DNA from: Acinetobacter sp. ANC 3929
GTDB lineage: Bacteria > Pseudomonadota > Gammaproteobacteria > Pseudomonadales > Moraxellaceae
Assembly: GCF_000369405.1 (NCBI RefSeq)
Contig: NZ_KB850002.1
Location: forward strand, 124,001-188,000
Reading direction: 5' to 3'
DNA: 64,000 bases
Below the pieces are notes generated by a model. The model was not told the origin of the DNA and ran no database searches. It saw nothing but the letters and a program-made list of their open reading frames with translations. Position 1 is the stretch's first letter. Every line of letters begins with the position of its first letter. The position numbers were made by a program, and so were the translations under genes. Shown here piece by piece: positions 53,423 through 63,310 of the stretch.

Positions 53423-56400
53423 ATGGGGATTCATGTTATTCAAAGTCAACGCCTTGACGTATTATTACAAGGTGTGATGGCATCAATCACTCAGCCGAGT
53501 AACTCCGCATTTCAGGTGTTTAAAACCCAGCATTTTATTGTACCGAGCCCTGCACAAGAACAATGGTTGACGCAGAGAATTGCTGAACAGCAAGGCATGA
53601 CGGCCAATTATCAATTTCATCAACGCATTCGTGGTTTTCAGTGGTATGCCTATCAACAGGTATTGGAAAACAAAGAGCAAGTGCGGAAAGCCAATATTCC
53701 CCATTTGATTTTAAAATGGCGCATTCATCAGGCCTTGCAGCCTTTTATACAAGCAGACCAGAATACACTGGCCTTAGAGCACCCCTTATATTCAATCGTA
53801 CAGCGTATTTATGACAGTGCAGACCAATTACAACAGGGCACAGAAAAGCAGCTTAAAAAGCAGAGCATGTTGTATTGGATCGCGGAGCAGGTTTCGCAGC
53901 TTTTCAATAACTACATGATTTACCGTGGCCATTGTCAGCGAGCCTGTCAAGGCAATTGCACATGTACAGGCAACTGGCTTTCGGCTTGGGGGCAAAATCG
54001 CGCTTTAGATATTGAACAACTCATTTCTAAAACAGATCAAGAAACCTCAGCATTTACCTTACATCAGACTCAACAGCTCGAGGCTTGGCAGCGTTGGCTA
54101 TGGCAGAACTATTTCCATGATGATTTTTTAGAAATACAAGCGATTGATACCGATTTCTGGCAGCATCTAGACAATGAACAGACACGTCGGAAAGCATTGG
54201 CACAGCTCCCGAATCAGGTGATCGTGTTTACGATTTTGGACTTACCACCGAGTCAACTGCAATTTTTACGTCGTTTGGGACAATATTTAGATGTGGTGAT
54301 TTTGCACTATAACCCCTCACAAGAATATTGGGCGGACAGTGTCGATCCACTCTGGAAAAAACGCTATGACTTAGGGGTGAAAGAGCGCTTTCTGGTTAAA
54401 CATCCACATGCTAGTGATGCTGATATTACTGCATTTTTTGAAAATTTTAGTCTCGGGTTTAATGCCTTAAATCGTGAATCTCGCCATCCTTTACTGACAC
54501 GTCTGGGCAAGCAAGCACGTGACCATTTCTCGTTGTTGTCACAGCTAGCAACAGGTGAAGAGGGGAAATGGGTCGATGCTTTTGAGGATTATTTTCCTGA
54601 CACTTTACTGGGTAAAATCCAGTCAGATATTTTTTATTTAGCAGAACCTCAGCCGCAACAATATGAGCTTGCACCTGAAGACCGATCGATTCAGATTCAT
54701 GTTTGCCACTCCAGTATTCGCCAGCTCGAAGTCTTAAAGGAGCAGTTGGTACATTGGCTAGCTGAAACGGATTTGATCCCTCGTCGTCCAAGCGATATTT
54801 TGATTTTAACGCCAAACCTAGCCGAGCTTGAACCTTCAATTCGCAGTGTTTTTCCTGCGGTGGCAAACGAGCATGAGGTCTTTTTACCCGTTAAAATTGC
54901 AGGCGTAGCACAGTTAGATGCTTTAAATGCTTGGCGCGCAGTACTTGGGCGTTTGCAACTGACGCAAGGTCGATTTATTCAAGATGAATTTGCCGATTGG
55001 CTGAATCTGGCGGCAACGCAACAACGTTATGGTGTAGATTACACGCAGACACAACGAATATTGGAATTGCTCAATGATGCTGGGTTTAAGCGTGGTTTGG
55101 ATGCAGAGCATTTAAAACATAGTTTAAGTGCAGCGGATCAAGACTATCGTTATAGTTTTAAATTTGCTTTAGATCGTTTGGCTCTTGGCATTGCCGTACC
55201 TGCACATACGTTGGTACAAAACACCTTGAGCTATGCATTGGTGCAGCCCAGCGATTTTGAATTGATCGGAATTTTGATTCAGATTTATCATGACTTATCT
55301 ACTCGACGAGACTGGCTAATTGCACATGAACAAGGTCAGCGACTCGCGGTTGAGGCGTGGTTAAAACGAATCAAAGATGATGTGCTTGAGTTTGAACAAG
55401 AAGATGTGGTTGCCTTAAAAGCAGTACGTGAAATTATCCAAAAACAAGAACGTATGCTGACTTTGGCTAGCTATTATGACGATGCTGAAACGCAGTTACG
55501 TCAAATTTCCTTGCCTTTACCTTATATCATTGAAGAGATTCAACGAACGTTAGAAAATCAGTCGGCACAAGTTGAGCCAACAGGACAAATTACCTTTAGC
55601 CAGATTGGGCAGATTCGTCCGATTCCGTATCGTCTGATTGTGTTGTTGAGCTTAGATACAGGTAAATTCCCGAATCGGGACAGCCATATTCCTTTTGATT
55701 TGATGGACGCATTGCGTCAACAATTGGGCGATCGTTCTCGTCTGGAAGATGATCAGGGTGCATTTTTAGACGCAATCCTGTTGGCACAAGAACAAGTGTG
55801 GTTGTTTTATAATGGCTTTGATATCAATGATGGTGAGGTCAGAGAACCATCTAGTGTGCTGCAAGGTTTCCGAGATCATTTGGCCTTGATTGTGAAACCG
55901 TTTTCAACTCAAAGCGATGAAGATTCTACTTTAGCACTAGAGGATTTAGGTGAATTCGAGGCATTGCAAATCCCGCCACAGCTTCACCCGCTTTATTATC
56001 TGCATCGGTTACAGCCATTTGATCCCTTAGGTTTTGTTGCCGATCGTCCTGTTCGATATCAGGATCAATGGTTTAAAGTCGCCTCACAGATTCAGCAAGT
56101 TAAAGGTGAGCGGCAGGCATGGGCCAATACGCCTTATCCTGTGGAGCAGCATGAAATGACTATTTTGAGTAGTCTGCAATGGATTCAGGATATTACTTTC
56201 CCTGCAAGGTTGTATTTAAAAACATTAGGGGTCGAAAATTTAACTGCAACAGAACTAGTCGATCAAAACGAGCCCTTACTGTTGGATGGCTTGGGCAAAT
56301 ATGCCATTCGGCATTTTTTACAGCAGCATGATGAAGCGGTATCACCGAGCATCTTGCAAGATCAACTGCCTGTTGGAAAAGTTCAACAAAGTGCATGGCA

Positions 56401-57067
56401 GCAAAGTCGTTTGGAACAGCAGCGTTTGCTAGAACGTCTACAGCAATATGCCGCTGCGCCAACGGAAACCACACAACGGGTTTGGCGTGTATCGAAAAAT
56501 TTACAAATCGGCTGTATCACGCCTAAACAGTTAACACAAGATTGGGTCAGTTTGGACCCCGCTAGTGCGCGTGCTAAACGCTTAGCCAAAGTCTGGCTGG
56601 AATATCTATTGTGGTTAGTGATATTGAATAACGACACCGCAACAGAGCAGCGCCGTATTGTGGTCTTTAGTGATCAAACCGTGATTTGTGAAGGACTCAG
56701 TTCGCAGCAGGCACAGGTATATCTGCAAGCATGGTTACAGCTTTGGCATACAGCACAACAGCAACCCGTGGTCTTGCCTGCTGCATTGCTGTTAAAACCA
56801 TTGGAAAAAGCCAAGCGCTATGAATGGGTTGAACAGGATAAAGGTTATGTTTTAGCGGAAGAGAGCCAGAAGCAAATTTTCAAGGACTGGAATGATACAG
56901 GTGATTTTTCTGGTTTTGATATGACCCAAAATGAAGCTTGTAAATTGCATCGCGATTGGCAATTTCTTTTGCAAGAGCAAGATGCAGCCGCCTTATTACA
57001 ATTTGCATGTGATCATTATTCCTATGCCTTGTATCAACCAATTTTTGAATTTTTACGGGTGGAGTAA
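53423..57067 (+). CDS. recC: Exodeoxyribonuclease V subunit gamma (RecC)
   Basis: RecC is the Chi-recognising, inactive helicase-like subunit of RecBCD, which processes double-strand ends for recombination and degrades linear foreign DNA. The 1214-residue protein begins with the RecC pattern HFIVPSPAQEQWLTQRIAEQQGMTANYQFH and contains the RecC middle motif RPIPYRLIVLLSLDTGKFPNRD. The Walker A of active helicases is absent, as usual for RecC. AGG lies upstream of the ATG. The recB ATG follows 3 bases after its stop. Confidence 0.95.
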   Translation: MGIHVIQSQRLDVLLQGVMASITQPSNSAFQVFKTQHFIVPSPAQEQWLTQRIAEQQGMTANYQFHQRIRGFQWYAYQQVLENKEQVRKANIPHLILKWRIHQALQPFIQADQNTLALEHPLYSIVQRIYDSADQLQQGTEKQLKKQSMLYWIAEQVSQLFNNYMIYRGHCQRACQGNCTCTGNWLSAWGQNRALDIEQLISKTDQETSAFTLHQTQQLEAWQRWLWQNYFHDDFLEIQAIDTDFWQHLDNEQTRRKALAQLPNQVIVFTILDLPPSQLQFLRRLGQYLDVVILHYNPSQEYWADSVDPLWKKRYDLGVKERFLVKHPHASDADITAFFENFSLGFNALNRESRHPLLTRLGKQARDHFSLLSQLATGEEGKWVDAFEDYFPDTLLGKIQSDIFYLAEPQPQQYELAPEDRSIQIHVCHSSIRQLEVLKEQLVHWLAETDLIPRRPSDILILTPNLAELEPSIRSVFPAVANEHEVFLPVKIAGVAQLDALNAWRAVLGRLQLTQGRFIQDEFADWLNLAATQQRYGVDYTQTQRILELLNDAGFKRGLDAEHLKHSLSAADQDYRYSFKFALDRLALGIAVPAHTLVQNTLSYALVQPSDFELIGILIQIYHDLSTRRDWLIAHEQGQRLAVEAWLKRIKDDVLEFEQEDVVALKAVREIIQKQERMLTLASYYDDAETQLRQISLPLPYIIEEIQRTLENQSAQVEPTGQITFSQIGQIRPIPYRLIVLLSLDTGKFPNRDSHIPFDLMDALRQQLGDRSRLEDDQGAFLDAILLAQEQVWLFYNGFDINDGEVREPSSVLQGFRDHLALIVKPFSTQSDEDSTLALEDLGEFEALQIPPQLHPLYYLHRLQPFDPLGFVADRPVRYQDQWFKVASQIQQVKGERQAWANTPYPVEQHEMTILSSLQWIQDITFPARLYLKTLGVENLTATELVDQNEPLLLDGLGKYAIRHFLQQHDEAVSPSILQDQLPVGKVQQSAWQQSRLEQQRLLERLQQYAAAPTETTQRVWRVSKNLQIGCITPKQLTQDWVSLDPASARAKRLAKVWLEYLLWLVILNNDTATEQRRIVVFSDQTVICEGLSSQQAQVYLQAWLQLWHTAQQQPVVLPAALLLKPLEKAKRYEWVEQDKGYVLAEESQKQIFKDWNDTGDFSGFDMTQNEACKLHRDWQFLLQEQDAAALLQFACDHYSYALYQPIFEFLRVE

Positions 57068-57070
57068 GAC

Positions 57071-60000
57071 ATGAGTTCACAATATCCAGTGTCTTATCAG
57101 CCCATTCTTGATATTCAGTTTGAAGGTTTACATTTAATTGAAGCCTCTGCGGGGACGGGTAAAACCTACACATTATCGAGTTTGATGGTGCGGATTTTTT
57201 TAGAAAAATATCTGCCTAATCAGGTCATCGCCACGACTTTTACCCGAGCAGCTGCCGCAGAACTTAAAAGTCGTATTCGCTTGCGTTTGGTCGAGATACT
57301 TGAGTATTTGGAACCCTTTCGTGATGTGTTGGAACAGGATATTCAAACACAGGCGTTACAAGAATCCGATCCGTTAAAACAACAGGTTTTACAAAACTTT
57401 GCACCTCGGATTGCCTATGCTTGTGAACGTCTTAAACTGGTGATTGATCAGTTAGATGAGTTGTTTGTAGGGACACTGGATAGTTTTAGCCAAAAGCTAT
57501 TGCGAGAGTTTGCCTTTGAAAGTGGCAAAATCGAACGGACCGAAATTACGGATGATGCCAAAAGTTATACTCGCCAATTGATTCATGACGTATTGCGTGA
57601 GTGGATTCAAACTCAGCCGCAGCAAGTCATTGATGCACTGTATAGTGTGGGTGGGCTGAAAAGTGTTGATCATTTTGTTGGGATGGTGGAAAGCTCACTG
57701 AACTTTAGTTCGGCCCAGTTTAAATTACCTGCTATCCCTGAAATTGAGTTGGCACAATTACAACAATGGCAGCAGCAAGCACACGGGATTGAACTGAATA
57801 CCTTGTCTGAATATTTTCAGTTAGACGGTATCTATTACCCCCATATCAATGGTGCTACTTTTCGTAATCATGCCTTCCATAAACTCTTTACAGAAGCGCT
57901 ACCACTATTGTTAAAGGCACTCGAAAGCACAGAGAATGTACAGGTTTTTGATGCTTATTTTGCCGATGCGCGTGATGTGGTATCTAAGTTTTTAGAAAAG
58001 CTCGAAAATCAAAAGATTTTTAAGAAATGTCCTGCTGACATTTCAGAGGGGTTTTATCAGCATGCAACTGTATTGCAATTGCAATCGCTGTTTCAATCTT
58101 TACAACACACTCAGCAAGCCTTCGAGCAACTACAGGTTTATCTCAAAGCTTATTTGTGTATTGAAGTAAAGAAACGTTTGCCCCAAGTGTTGCAGCAAAA
58201 AGGTGAAACCACTTTTTCCCAACAAATTAAAACTTTGTCTGATGCTTTGAAAGGGGAACAAGGACAGCGTTTTGCCGTGTTTGTTCAGGCTCGCTATCCA
58301 TTGATCTTGGTCGATGAGTTTCAGGATACGAACCAAGATCAAGATGATATGTTAGCCAATATTTGGCGGCATCCGCAGCGTTATCAAAAAGGTTGCATGA
58401 TCATGGTCGGCGACCGTAAGCAGGCGATTTATGGCTTCCGCGGTGGAGATATGTTGACCTTCCTGAATGCCTATCAGGATGTGATGTCCAAGCAGGGACA
58501 TGAATATAAACTGATTCACAATCATCGCTCCGTGAAAGAATTAGTTGAAGTGGTTGATGTGCTGTTTCAACGACAACTGGATTTTGGTGAGCAGGTTATG
58601 TATGACCCGATTCAAGCAGGTTCACGACCTCATCCAGCTTTGATTGAAAATACCCAATCCAATCCTGCACCATTACGGTGGTTACAATTACAAGAAGGCA
58701 ATGAACAGGCGACGCAAGTGGCGTGGCAGATCCAGACTTTATTGAATCAGGCGTATTTAAAGCAATTGTATTTGGCTGCTGATGTTGCCACGGCGATTGA
58801 TGAAGAGGATATTGCGGTGCTTTCCCGCAGTCATCGCCAGCTGGATGAAGTGCAATATGTATTGGAACGCATGGGGATTCGCGTCAATCGCCCTTCCAAA
58901 CGCAGTGTGTTTGATTCAGCAATTGCAAAAGATGTCGGTGCTTTACTCACTGCGTTGTTGCATCCTTATGATGAAGCGAAGCTCAAGCGTGCCTTACTCA
59001 GCCGTTTATTTGGATTTGATTTAACCCGATTGCTGGCATTGGAACAGAGTGTAGAAGGGCTAAGTCATTATATTCAACAATTTGATGACATCCGTGAGAT
59101 GTGGCTGAATCAGGGCTTTTTATCAGCATGGCAACGTTGCTTAAACCAATTTGGTATTTGGCAGCAATTGGTTGCAGCACAAAGTAAAGACAATGAGCGT
59201 GCTGTGGTCAATTTACGCCATTTGACTGATCTGCTGAGTCAGCATAGTGAGCAGGTACAAGGTAGTCATAATTTATATCATTGGTATTTAAAACAATTAA
59301 ATTCACCTAGCGATCGGGAGTGGGAGCTCGAGCACAAGCTGTCGAATGAAGCAGGTGTACAGTTGATGACGATTCATCAATCTAAAGGCTTAGAGTTTAA
59401 AATTGTCTTTTTGCTTGGTGCAAATAAAGCCTTTGCAGAAGTGCAGAAAAGCTTAAATTTTTCCACCACTGAAATCCAACTACCAGAGACAGGTCAAATC
59501 CGTACTCAACGCGTGGTTGCCGTGGCAGATAAAAACTTTTTGCAGCAAACTGAACTGGATCAACATCAACAACGTGCCTTGGCAGAACAAAATCGTTTGT
59601 GGTATGTGGCGTTGACACGCGCAAGTCATCGCGTCTATGCCGTGTTTGAACCTGAAAAAGGTGATAAAAATAAATTCTCTGGTTTGGCTTTTTGGAAAAA
59701 TCAAGGTGACCTTTTCCAGCATCCTTACAGTACTGAGGTTGCTCCGATTTTAGAGCGACCTCAGGCACTACAGGCACAGCAAGTGCAGCGGCACATTGAG
59801 GTCTCAGCACAACCTTTACCTACGCAGCGTTTTTACGCACGTGGTAAAACCAGCTTTAGTTATTTGGCACAACATTTAAAGCATAAAGCCAACCGTGTTG
59901 ATCGCATGGCCAATATCGATGTAGATTTTGAGCAAGCAGAAGACGAGTTAAATTTCTCTGAACAAGATCAGGTTGTTGTCGCTGAACCGATTGCCTGGAT

Positions 60001-60784
60001 TAAGCAGTATTTCCCCAAAGGTACTTTGGCTGGGAATTTTCTGCATGAAATTTTTGAACAAATTGATTTCCAACAGTCCTCAACTTGGGTGGAGGAAATT
60101 CGCCGTCGTTTTAAAAATACCTATCAAAGTTTATGGCTCGAACTGTTGCAACAGTATCAGCAGCATTTTCCAGAGCAGGAGAATAGCGAACAGCAGCTTT
60201 ATCAATGGATTGCTGAGTGGCTGAAAGAAGTACTGATGACACCACTCAATCAAGATTTCCAATTGCAGCAATTAGAGGCAGGGCAATATTTATCAGAATG
60301 TCCGTTCTATTTGGCTTTATCCGATCGTGTGTTGGCCATGCAGCGCGTACAACAACTCTTTGAAGAATACGGTATCGTGATGCCCGAGCTACTTGAAGCA
60401 AAGTCTGCTCGTTATCTGAATGGTTCGATCGACTTGGTGTACTTCGATGGACAGCGTTACCATATTGCCGATTATAAGAGTAATTTTCTGGGGGCAGAGC
60501 AAGTGGATTATCAGCCAGTCCAGATTGCTGAAAGTATGTCTCTGTCGAGTTATTGGTTACAAGCGGCTTTATATTTGGTGGCGTTGCATCGTTATTTGAC
60601 GGTGAAGTTGCAGAATTACGATATGCAGCAACATTTGGGAGGCGCATCCTATCTGTATCTACGCGGAATGAATGGGCAAGCACAGCAGGGTTGTTTCTAT
60701 TGGAAACCTGAGGACGAATTTATCTTGCGCTTGGATGCAATTCTTGGATATTTCTCTGAGGATAATGCTGGAAAAATGGTGTAG
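57071..60784 (+). CDS. recB: Exodeoxyribonuclease V subunit beta (RecB)
   Basis: This is the 3'-5' helicase and nuclease subunit, 1237 residues. Helicase motifs: LIEASAGTGKTYTLSSLMVRIFLE (Walker A), TFTRAAAAELKSRIR, LVDEFQDTNQDQ (motif II), GDRKQAIYGFRGGDM, TIHQSKGLEFKIVFL and LWYVALTRA. The C-terminal nuclease domain shows NGSIDLVY, and HIADYKSNFLG with the D and YK residues of the RecB nuclease family. recC, recB and recD run in the same direction. Confidence 0.96.
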   Translation: MSSQYPVSYQPILDIQFEGLHLIEASAGTGKTYTLSSLMVRIFLEKYLPNQVIATTFTRAAAAELKSRIRLRLVEILEYLEPFRDVLEQDIQTQALQESDPLKQQVLQNFAPRIAYACERLKLVIDQLDELFVGTLDSFSQKLLREFAFESGKIERTEITDDAKSYTRQLIHDVLREWIQTQPQQVIDALYSVGGLKSVDHFVGMVESSLNFSSAQFKLPAIPEIELAQLQQWQQQAHGIELNTLSEYFQLDGIYYPHINGATFRNHAFHKLFTEALPLLLKALESTENVQVFDAYFADARDVVSKFLEKLENQKIFKKCPADISEGFYQHATVLQLQSLFQSLQHTQQAFEQLQVYLKAYLCIEVKKRLPQVLQQKGETTFSQQIKTLSDALKGEQGQRFAVFVQARYPLILVDEFQDTNQDQDDMLANIWRHPQRYQKGCMIMVGDRKQAIYGFRGGDMLTFLNAYQDVMSKQGHEYKLIHNHRSVKELVEVVDVLFQRQLDFGEQVMYDPIQAGSRPHPALIENTQSNPAPLRWLQLQEGNEQATQVAWQIQTLLNQAYLKQLYLAADVATAIDEEDIAVLSRSHRQLDEVQYVLERMGIRVNRPSKRSVFDSAIAKDVGALLTALLHPYDEAKLKRALLSRLFGFDLTRLLALEQSVEGLSHYIQQFDDIREMWLNQGFLSAWQRCLNQFGIWQQLVAAQSKDNERAVVNLRHLTDLLSQHSEQVQGSHNLYHWYLKQLNSPSDREWELEHKLSNEAGVQLMTIHQSKGLEFKIVFLLGANKAFAEVQKSLNFSTTEIQLPETGQIRTQRVVAVADKNFLQQTELDQHQQRALAEQNRLWYVALTRASHRVYAVFEPEKGDKNKFSGLAFWKNQGDLFQHPYSTEVAPILERPQALQAQQVQRHIEVSAQPLPTQRFYARGKTSFSYLAQHLKHKANRVDRMANIDVDFEQAEDELNFSEQDQVVVAEPIAWIKQYFPKGTLAGNFLHEIFEQIDFQQSSTWVEEIRRRFKNTYQSLWLELLQQYQQHFPEQENSEQQLYQWIAEWLKEVLMTPLNQDFQLQQLEAGQYLSECPFYLALSDRVLAMQRVQQLFEEYGIVMPELLEAKSARYLNGSIDLVYFDGQRYHIADYKSNFLGAEQVDYQPVQIAESMSLSSYWLQAALYLVALHRYLTVKLQNYDMQQHLGGASYLYLRGMNGQAQQGCFYWKPEDEFILRLDAILGYFSEDNAGKMV

Positions 60785-60822
60785 ATAAAGTGTATGAATT
60801 TAAATTAAACAAAAACTTAGCT

Positions 60823-60894
60823 TGTGAATAACTCTGTTTATAACCTTGTGGACAAGCGTGTGGGTAACTGTGAGGATAACTCTGTGGACAAACA
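60823..60894 (+). repeat. Six tandem 12-bp units with DnaA-box-like 9-mers
   Basis: Units start at 60823, 60835, 60847, 60859, 60871 and 60883: TGTGAATAACTC, TGTTTATAACCT, TGTGGACAAGCG, TGTGGGTAACTG, TGAGGATAACTC, TGTGGACAAACA. The approximate consensus is TGTGGATAACTC. The first unit contains TGTGAATAA, an exact match to the DnaA box TTATNCACA read on the opposite strand; the others have one mismatch to it. An AT-rich stretch (60781-60820) lies just upstream. Confidence 0.75.
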
Positions 60895-60916
60895 AATCGG
60901 TCATCAGTCAGAACAA

Positions 60917-62635
60917 ATGACTTGGTTAAATATGTGGAGTAATTACCTCGCACAAGCCCCATTTTCTCAATCTGCTCAAACAGTTAACGCTGCGCAAGTG
61001 CTGCAACAATTGGTTGAAGCCAGTTTACAGGGCGACAGCTGTATCGAAGCGGATCATACACAGATCGAAGCATTGGCTGATTTGGCTATTTCGAGTGAAA
61101 ACGCAAACACTCAAGTTGCCCCATGTGTCTATGATCAGCAGGGCTTGGCATTATACCGATATTGGCAACTCGAGCAACGCCTTGCACAGCAGATTTGTCG
61201 ATTAAAGCGACAAACGATTCAAACGGTCAATCCAGAAAATTATCAGAACTTACTCAGTGATCAACATCAACAAGCTGCGCTTAAAATGGTGTTGCAACAA
61301 TGGTTAAGCATCATTACGGGGGGGCCAGGTACGGGTAAGACCTATACCTTGGCACGTATCATTGCGGCTTTAAACCAGACAATTCCCGATATTCGTATTG
61401 CCATGGCAGCACCCACAGGCAAGGCCGCGCAACGTATGCAGGAAGCATTGCAGAACTCATTTAATGATCCAAAATTATTGGAGTCAGGTTTAATTACTGA
61501 TGAGTTGCGTAATCAAAATACCCAGACTTTGCACCGTTTATTGGGCATGGGCAATCGGCAGATTCCACGGTTTAATCTAAAACAGCCTTTGCCTTATGAC
61601 GTTATTGTGGTTGATGAGGCCTCAATGTTGGATTTAAATCTAGCAACTTTATTATTTGAAGCGATACCTGAGCACTGTCGGATTATTTTGTTAGGCGATG
61701 CCAATCAGTTGGCTTCTGTCGATGTCGGTTCGGTTTTAGCAGATTTACAGCAGGTCGAGGCATTGGCAGAAAACAGAGTCCAGTTACAAACCAGCCGTCG
61801 TTTTTCTGCTGAAGCAAAGATTGGGCAGTTTGCGAGATTTATTCAAGCTGAGCAAGATTCAACTGAGTCAGAGCTTGTACTGTCGAAGCTAGCGCATGAA
61901 ATTGTAGAAGCAGCACCCTTGCAAGCGATCACCTTAACTAAAGAGATGCCAGACCAGATTCAGCTGGAATATCTACCAGAGCAACATGGTTTTGAGATTG
62001 AGCCTTATCAACAAAAGTTGATGTATGGATTTCAAGGCTATGTTGATGCCTTGAAACGTTATATCCATACAGATGTATCAGAAGACTCTATACAGTCAGT
62101 CATTCATGCTTTTGATGATTATCGAATCTTAACTGCCGTCCGACATGGACAGTTGGGGATTGAACAACTAAATCGTTATGCCGAGCAGTGGCTAAACCAG
62201 CAGCTTAAACAAATGGCAGTTGGGGATTGGTATATCGGACGTCCAGTCATGATGACGTATAATGACTATCAGCTTGGAATTTCCAACGGTGATATTGGCA
62301 TTTGTTTTAAACATCGTACTCAAGCACAACAATTTGAAGTATTTTTTCCAAGCTTGAATAAATGGATTGCAGCGCATCGATTACCACGTAGCATGCAAAC
62401 AGCCTTTGCGTTAACCATTCATAAATCTCAAGGTTCTGAATTTACCCACACAGCGATCGTATTAGACGCACAAGCAGAGAAATTATTAAGTCAGGAGTTG
62501 ATTTATACCGCGGTGACCCGTGCTAAAAAAGTTGTGAGTATTTTGGCTGATTCAAATGCATTACGGCAGGCTTTGACGATACGCACTGTTCGTCGTAGTG
62601 GTTTAGTGCAAAAGATCAATTTGAACAGATTGTGA
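60917..62635 (+). CDS. recD: Exodeoxyribonuclease V subunit alpha (RecD)
   Basis: This is the 5'-3' helicase subunit of RecBCD. Visible motifs: Walker A SIITGGPGTGKTYTLARII, Ia AAPTGKAAQRMQEAL, motif II VVDEASMLDL, GDANQLASVDVGSVL, motifs V/VI AFALTIHKSQGSEFTH and LIYTAVTRAKK. The start is uncertain. An upstream GTG at 60824 would give a 603-residue form whose first 24 residues are just the translated 12-bp repeats (MNNS VYNL VDKR ...). I prefer the ATG at 60917 (MTWLNMWSNYLAQAP), where RecD-like sequence begins. Neither has a clear ribosome-binding site. Confidence 0.93.
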   Translation: MTWLNMWSNYLAQAPFSQSAQTVNAAQVLQQLVEASLQGDSCIEADHTQIEALADLAISSENANTQVAPCVYDQQGLALYRYWQLEQRLAQQICRLKRQTIQTVNPENYQNLLSDQHQQAALKMVLQQWLSIITGGPGTGKTYTLARIIAALNQTIPDIRIAMAAPTGKAAQRMQEALQNSFNDPKLLESGLITDELRNQNTQTLHRLLGMGNRQIPRFNLKQPLPYDVIVVDEASMLDLNLATLLFEAIPEHCRIILLGDANQLASVDVGSVLADLQQVEALAENRVQLQTSRRFSAEAKIGQFARFIQAEQDSTESELVLSKLAHEIVEAAPLQAITLTKEMPDQIQLEYLPEQHGFEIEPYQQKLMYGFQGYVDALKRYIHTDVSEDSIQSVIHAFDDYRILTAVRHGQLGIEQLNRYAEQWLNQQLKQMAVGDWYIGRPVMMTYNDYQLGISNGDIGICFKHRTQAQQFEVFFPSLNKWIAAHRLPRSMQTAFALTIHKSQGSEFTHTAIVLDAQAEKLLSQELIYTAVTRAKKVVSILADSNALRQALTIRTVRRSGLVQKINLNRL

Positions 62636-62660
62636 ACTTATGCTTCAGAATTCACTGCTT

Positions 62661-62678
62661 TGTAAGTAAAAGCTTACA
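62661..62678 (+). promoter_or_regulatory. GacA-type upstream activating sequence
   Basis: TGTAAGTAAAAGCTTACA is an exact match to the palindromic site TGTAAG-N6-CTTACA found upstream of GacA-dependent rsm small RNA genes in Pseudomonas. It lies about 70 bp before the proposed transcription start of the GGA-rich RNA. A -10-like TATGTA is at 62725-62730; no good -35 is seen, as is usual for activator-dependent promoters. Confidence 0.7.
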
Positions 62679-62736
62679 AGGATTCGAGATATTGTCGCTA
62701 GAGCAAGCGCAAGCTTTTTGAGATTATGTACACACA

Positions 62737-62884
62737 AAGAGCCTAGCAAGGAAAGCTAGGTAAATCGCATAAATATAATTATAACGTCGGATGACAGCGA
62801 ACTTACAGTGAAGTAAGTGATAAAAGAGGAAATTTACAGCCGCTAAGCCTTGTAGTTTTGGGAGAGACTACAGGGCTTTTTTAT
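62737..62884 (+). ncRNA. Candidate Rsm/Csr-type small RNA (CsrA/RsmA-sequestering)
   Basis: The start is estimated, the end is at the terminator. Four GGA motifs lie in about 150 nt. At 62750 it is in the loop of CCTAGC-AAGGAAA-GCTAGG. At 62789 it is in the loop of GTC-GGAT-GAC. At 62828 it is in the unpaired AGAGGAAA. At 62861 it is in the terminator loop. A further hairpin, ACTTAC-AGTGAA-GTAAGT, lies at 62801-62818. Known RsmX/Y/Z RNAs have this size, GGA-in-loop design and upstream GacA site. Function is inferred from architecture; transcription is not shown here. Confidence 0.6.
62845..62884 (+). terminator. Intrinsic terminator of the small RNA
   Basis: AAGCCTTGTAG pairs with CTACAGGGCTT with one wobble around a loop containing GGGAGAG, followed by a T run. 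Confidence 0.85.
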
Positions 62885-63282
62885 TTTTATACTTTATCCG
62901 CTATAAAATCCTTATGATTCATTGACTCAGTATCGTATTTTTTAATGCGTGAATATTCATCTATTGTTTATTGTCAGTGTCTTTCTGCTTGCTCTTGGAT
63001 TCAAATAAAAGGAAGAAATATAAATCTTATTGTCTGACAATTTTTTATTATTATTAAGTTAAATGTTATACAGACTTGTACGTTTTTTCGTACACAGAGA
63101 TAAGATAAATGCTATTTTTCTCCATAATTGAATCTGACAGAATAGTCGGTATAGAGAGTGGGAAAAGCAAGATAAAGAACAATAAAGAAAAGGATGTGTG
63201 TGAACATTCAGAGGGTTTGAATGGTGTAGGAGAAAACAATAAAAAATAACAAAATAGAATAATAATGAAAAGTTTCAAGCGC

Positions 63283-63310
63283 AAAAGCCCAAGTTTAACT
63301 TGGGCTTTTT
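63283..63310. terminator. Bidirectional terminator before the serine hydrolase gene
   Basis: AAAAGCCCAAGT, loop TTA and ACTTGGGCTTTT make a 12-bp perfect stem flanked by T and A runs. It lies just beyond the stop of the minus-strand hydrolase gene. Confidence 0.9.

Noticed and set aside
60781..60916. DnaA-box array considered as a chromosomal origin
   Set aside because: No dnaA, dnaN, rpmH, gidA or parA neighbours; the locus is recBD. Kept as a regulatory or titration candidate only.
63066..63284. Hydrophobic 72-codon frame on the minus strand after recD
   Set aside because: It starts with TTG, has no ribosome-binding site, ends in AT-rich noncoding DNA and shows no recognisable domain.
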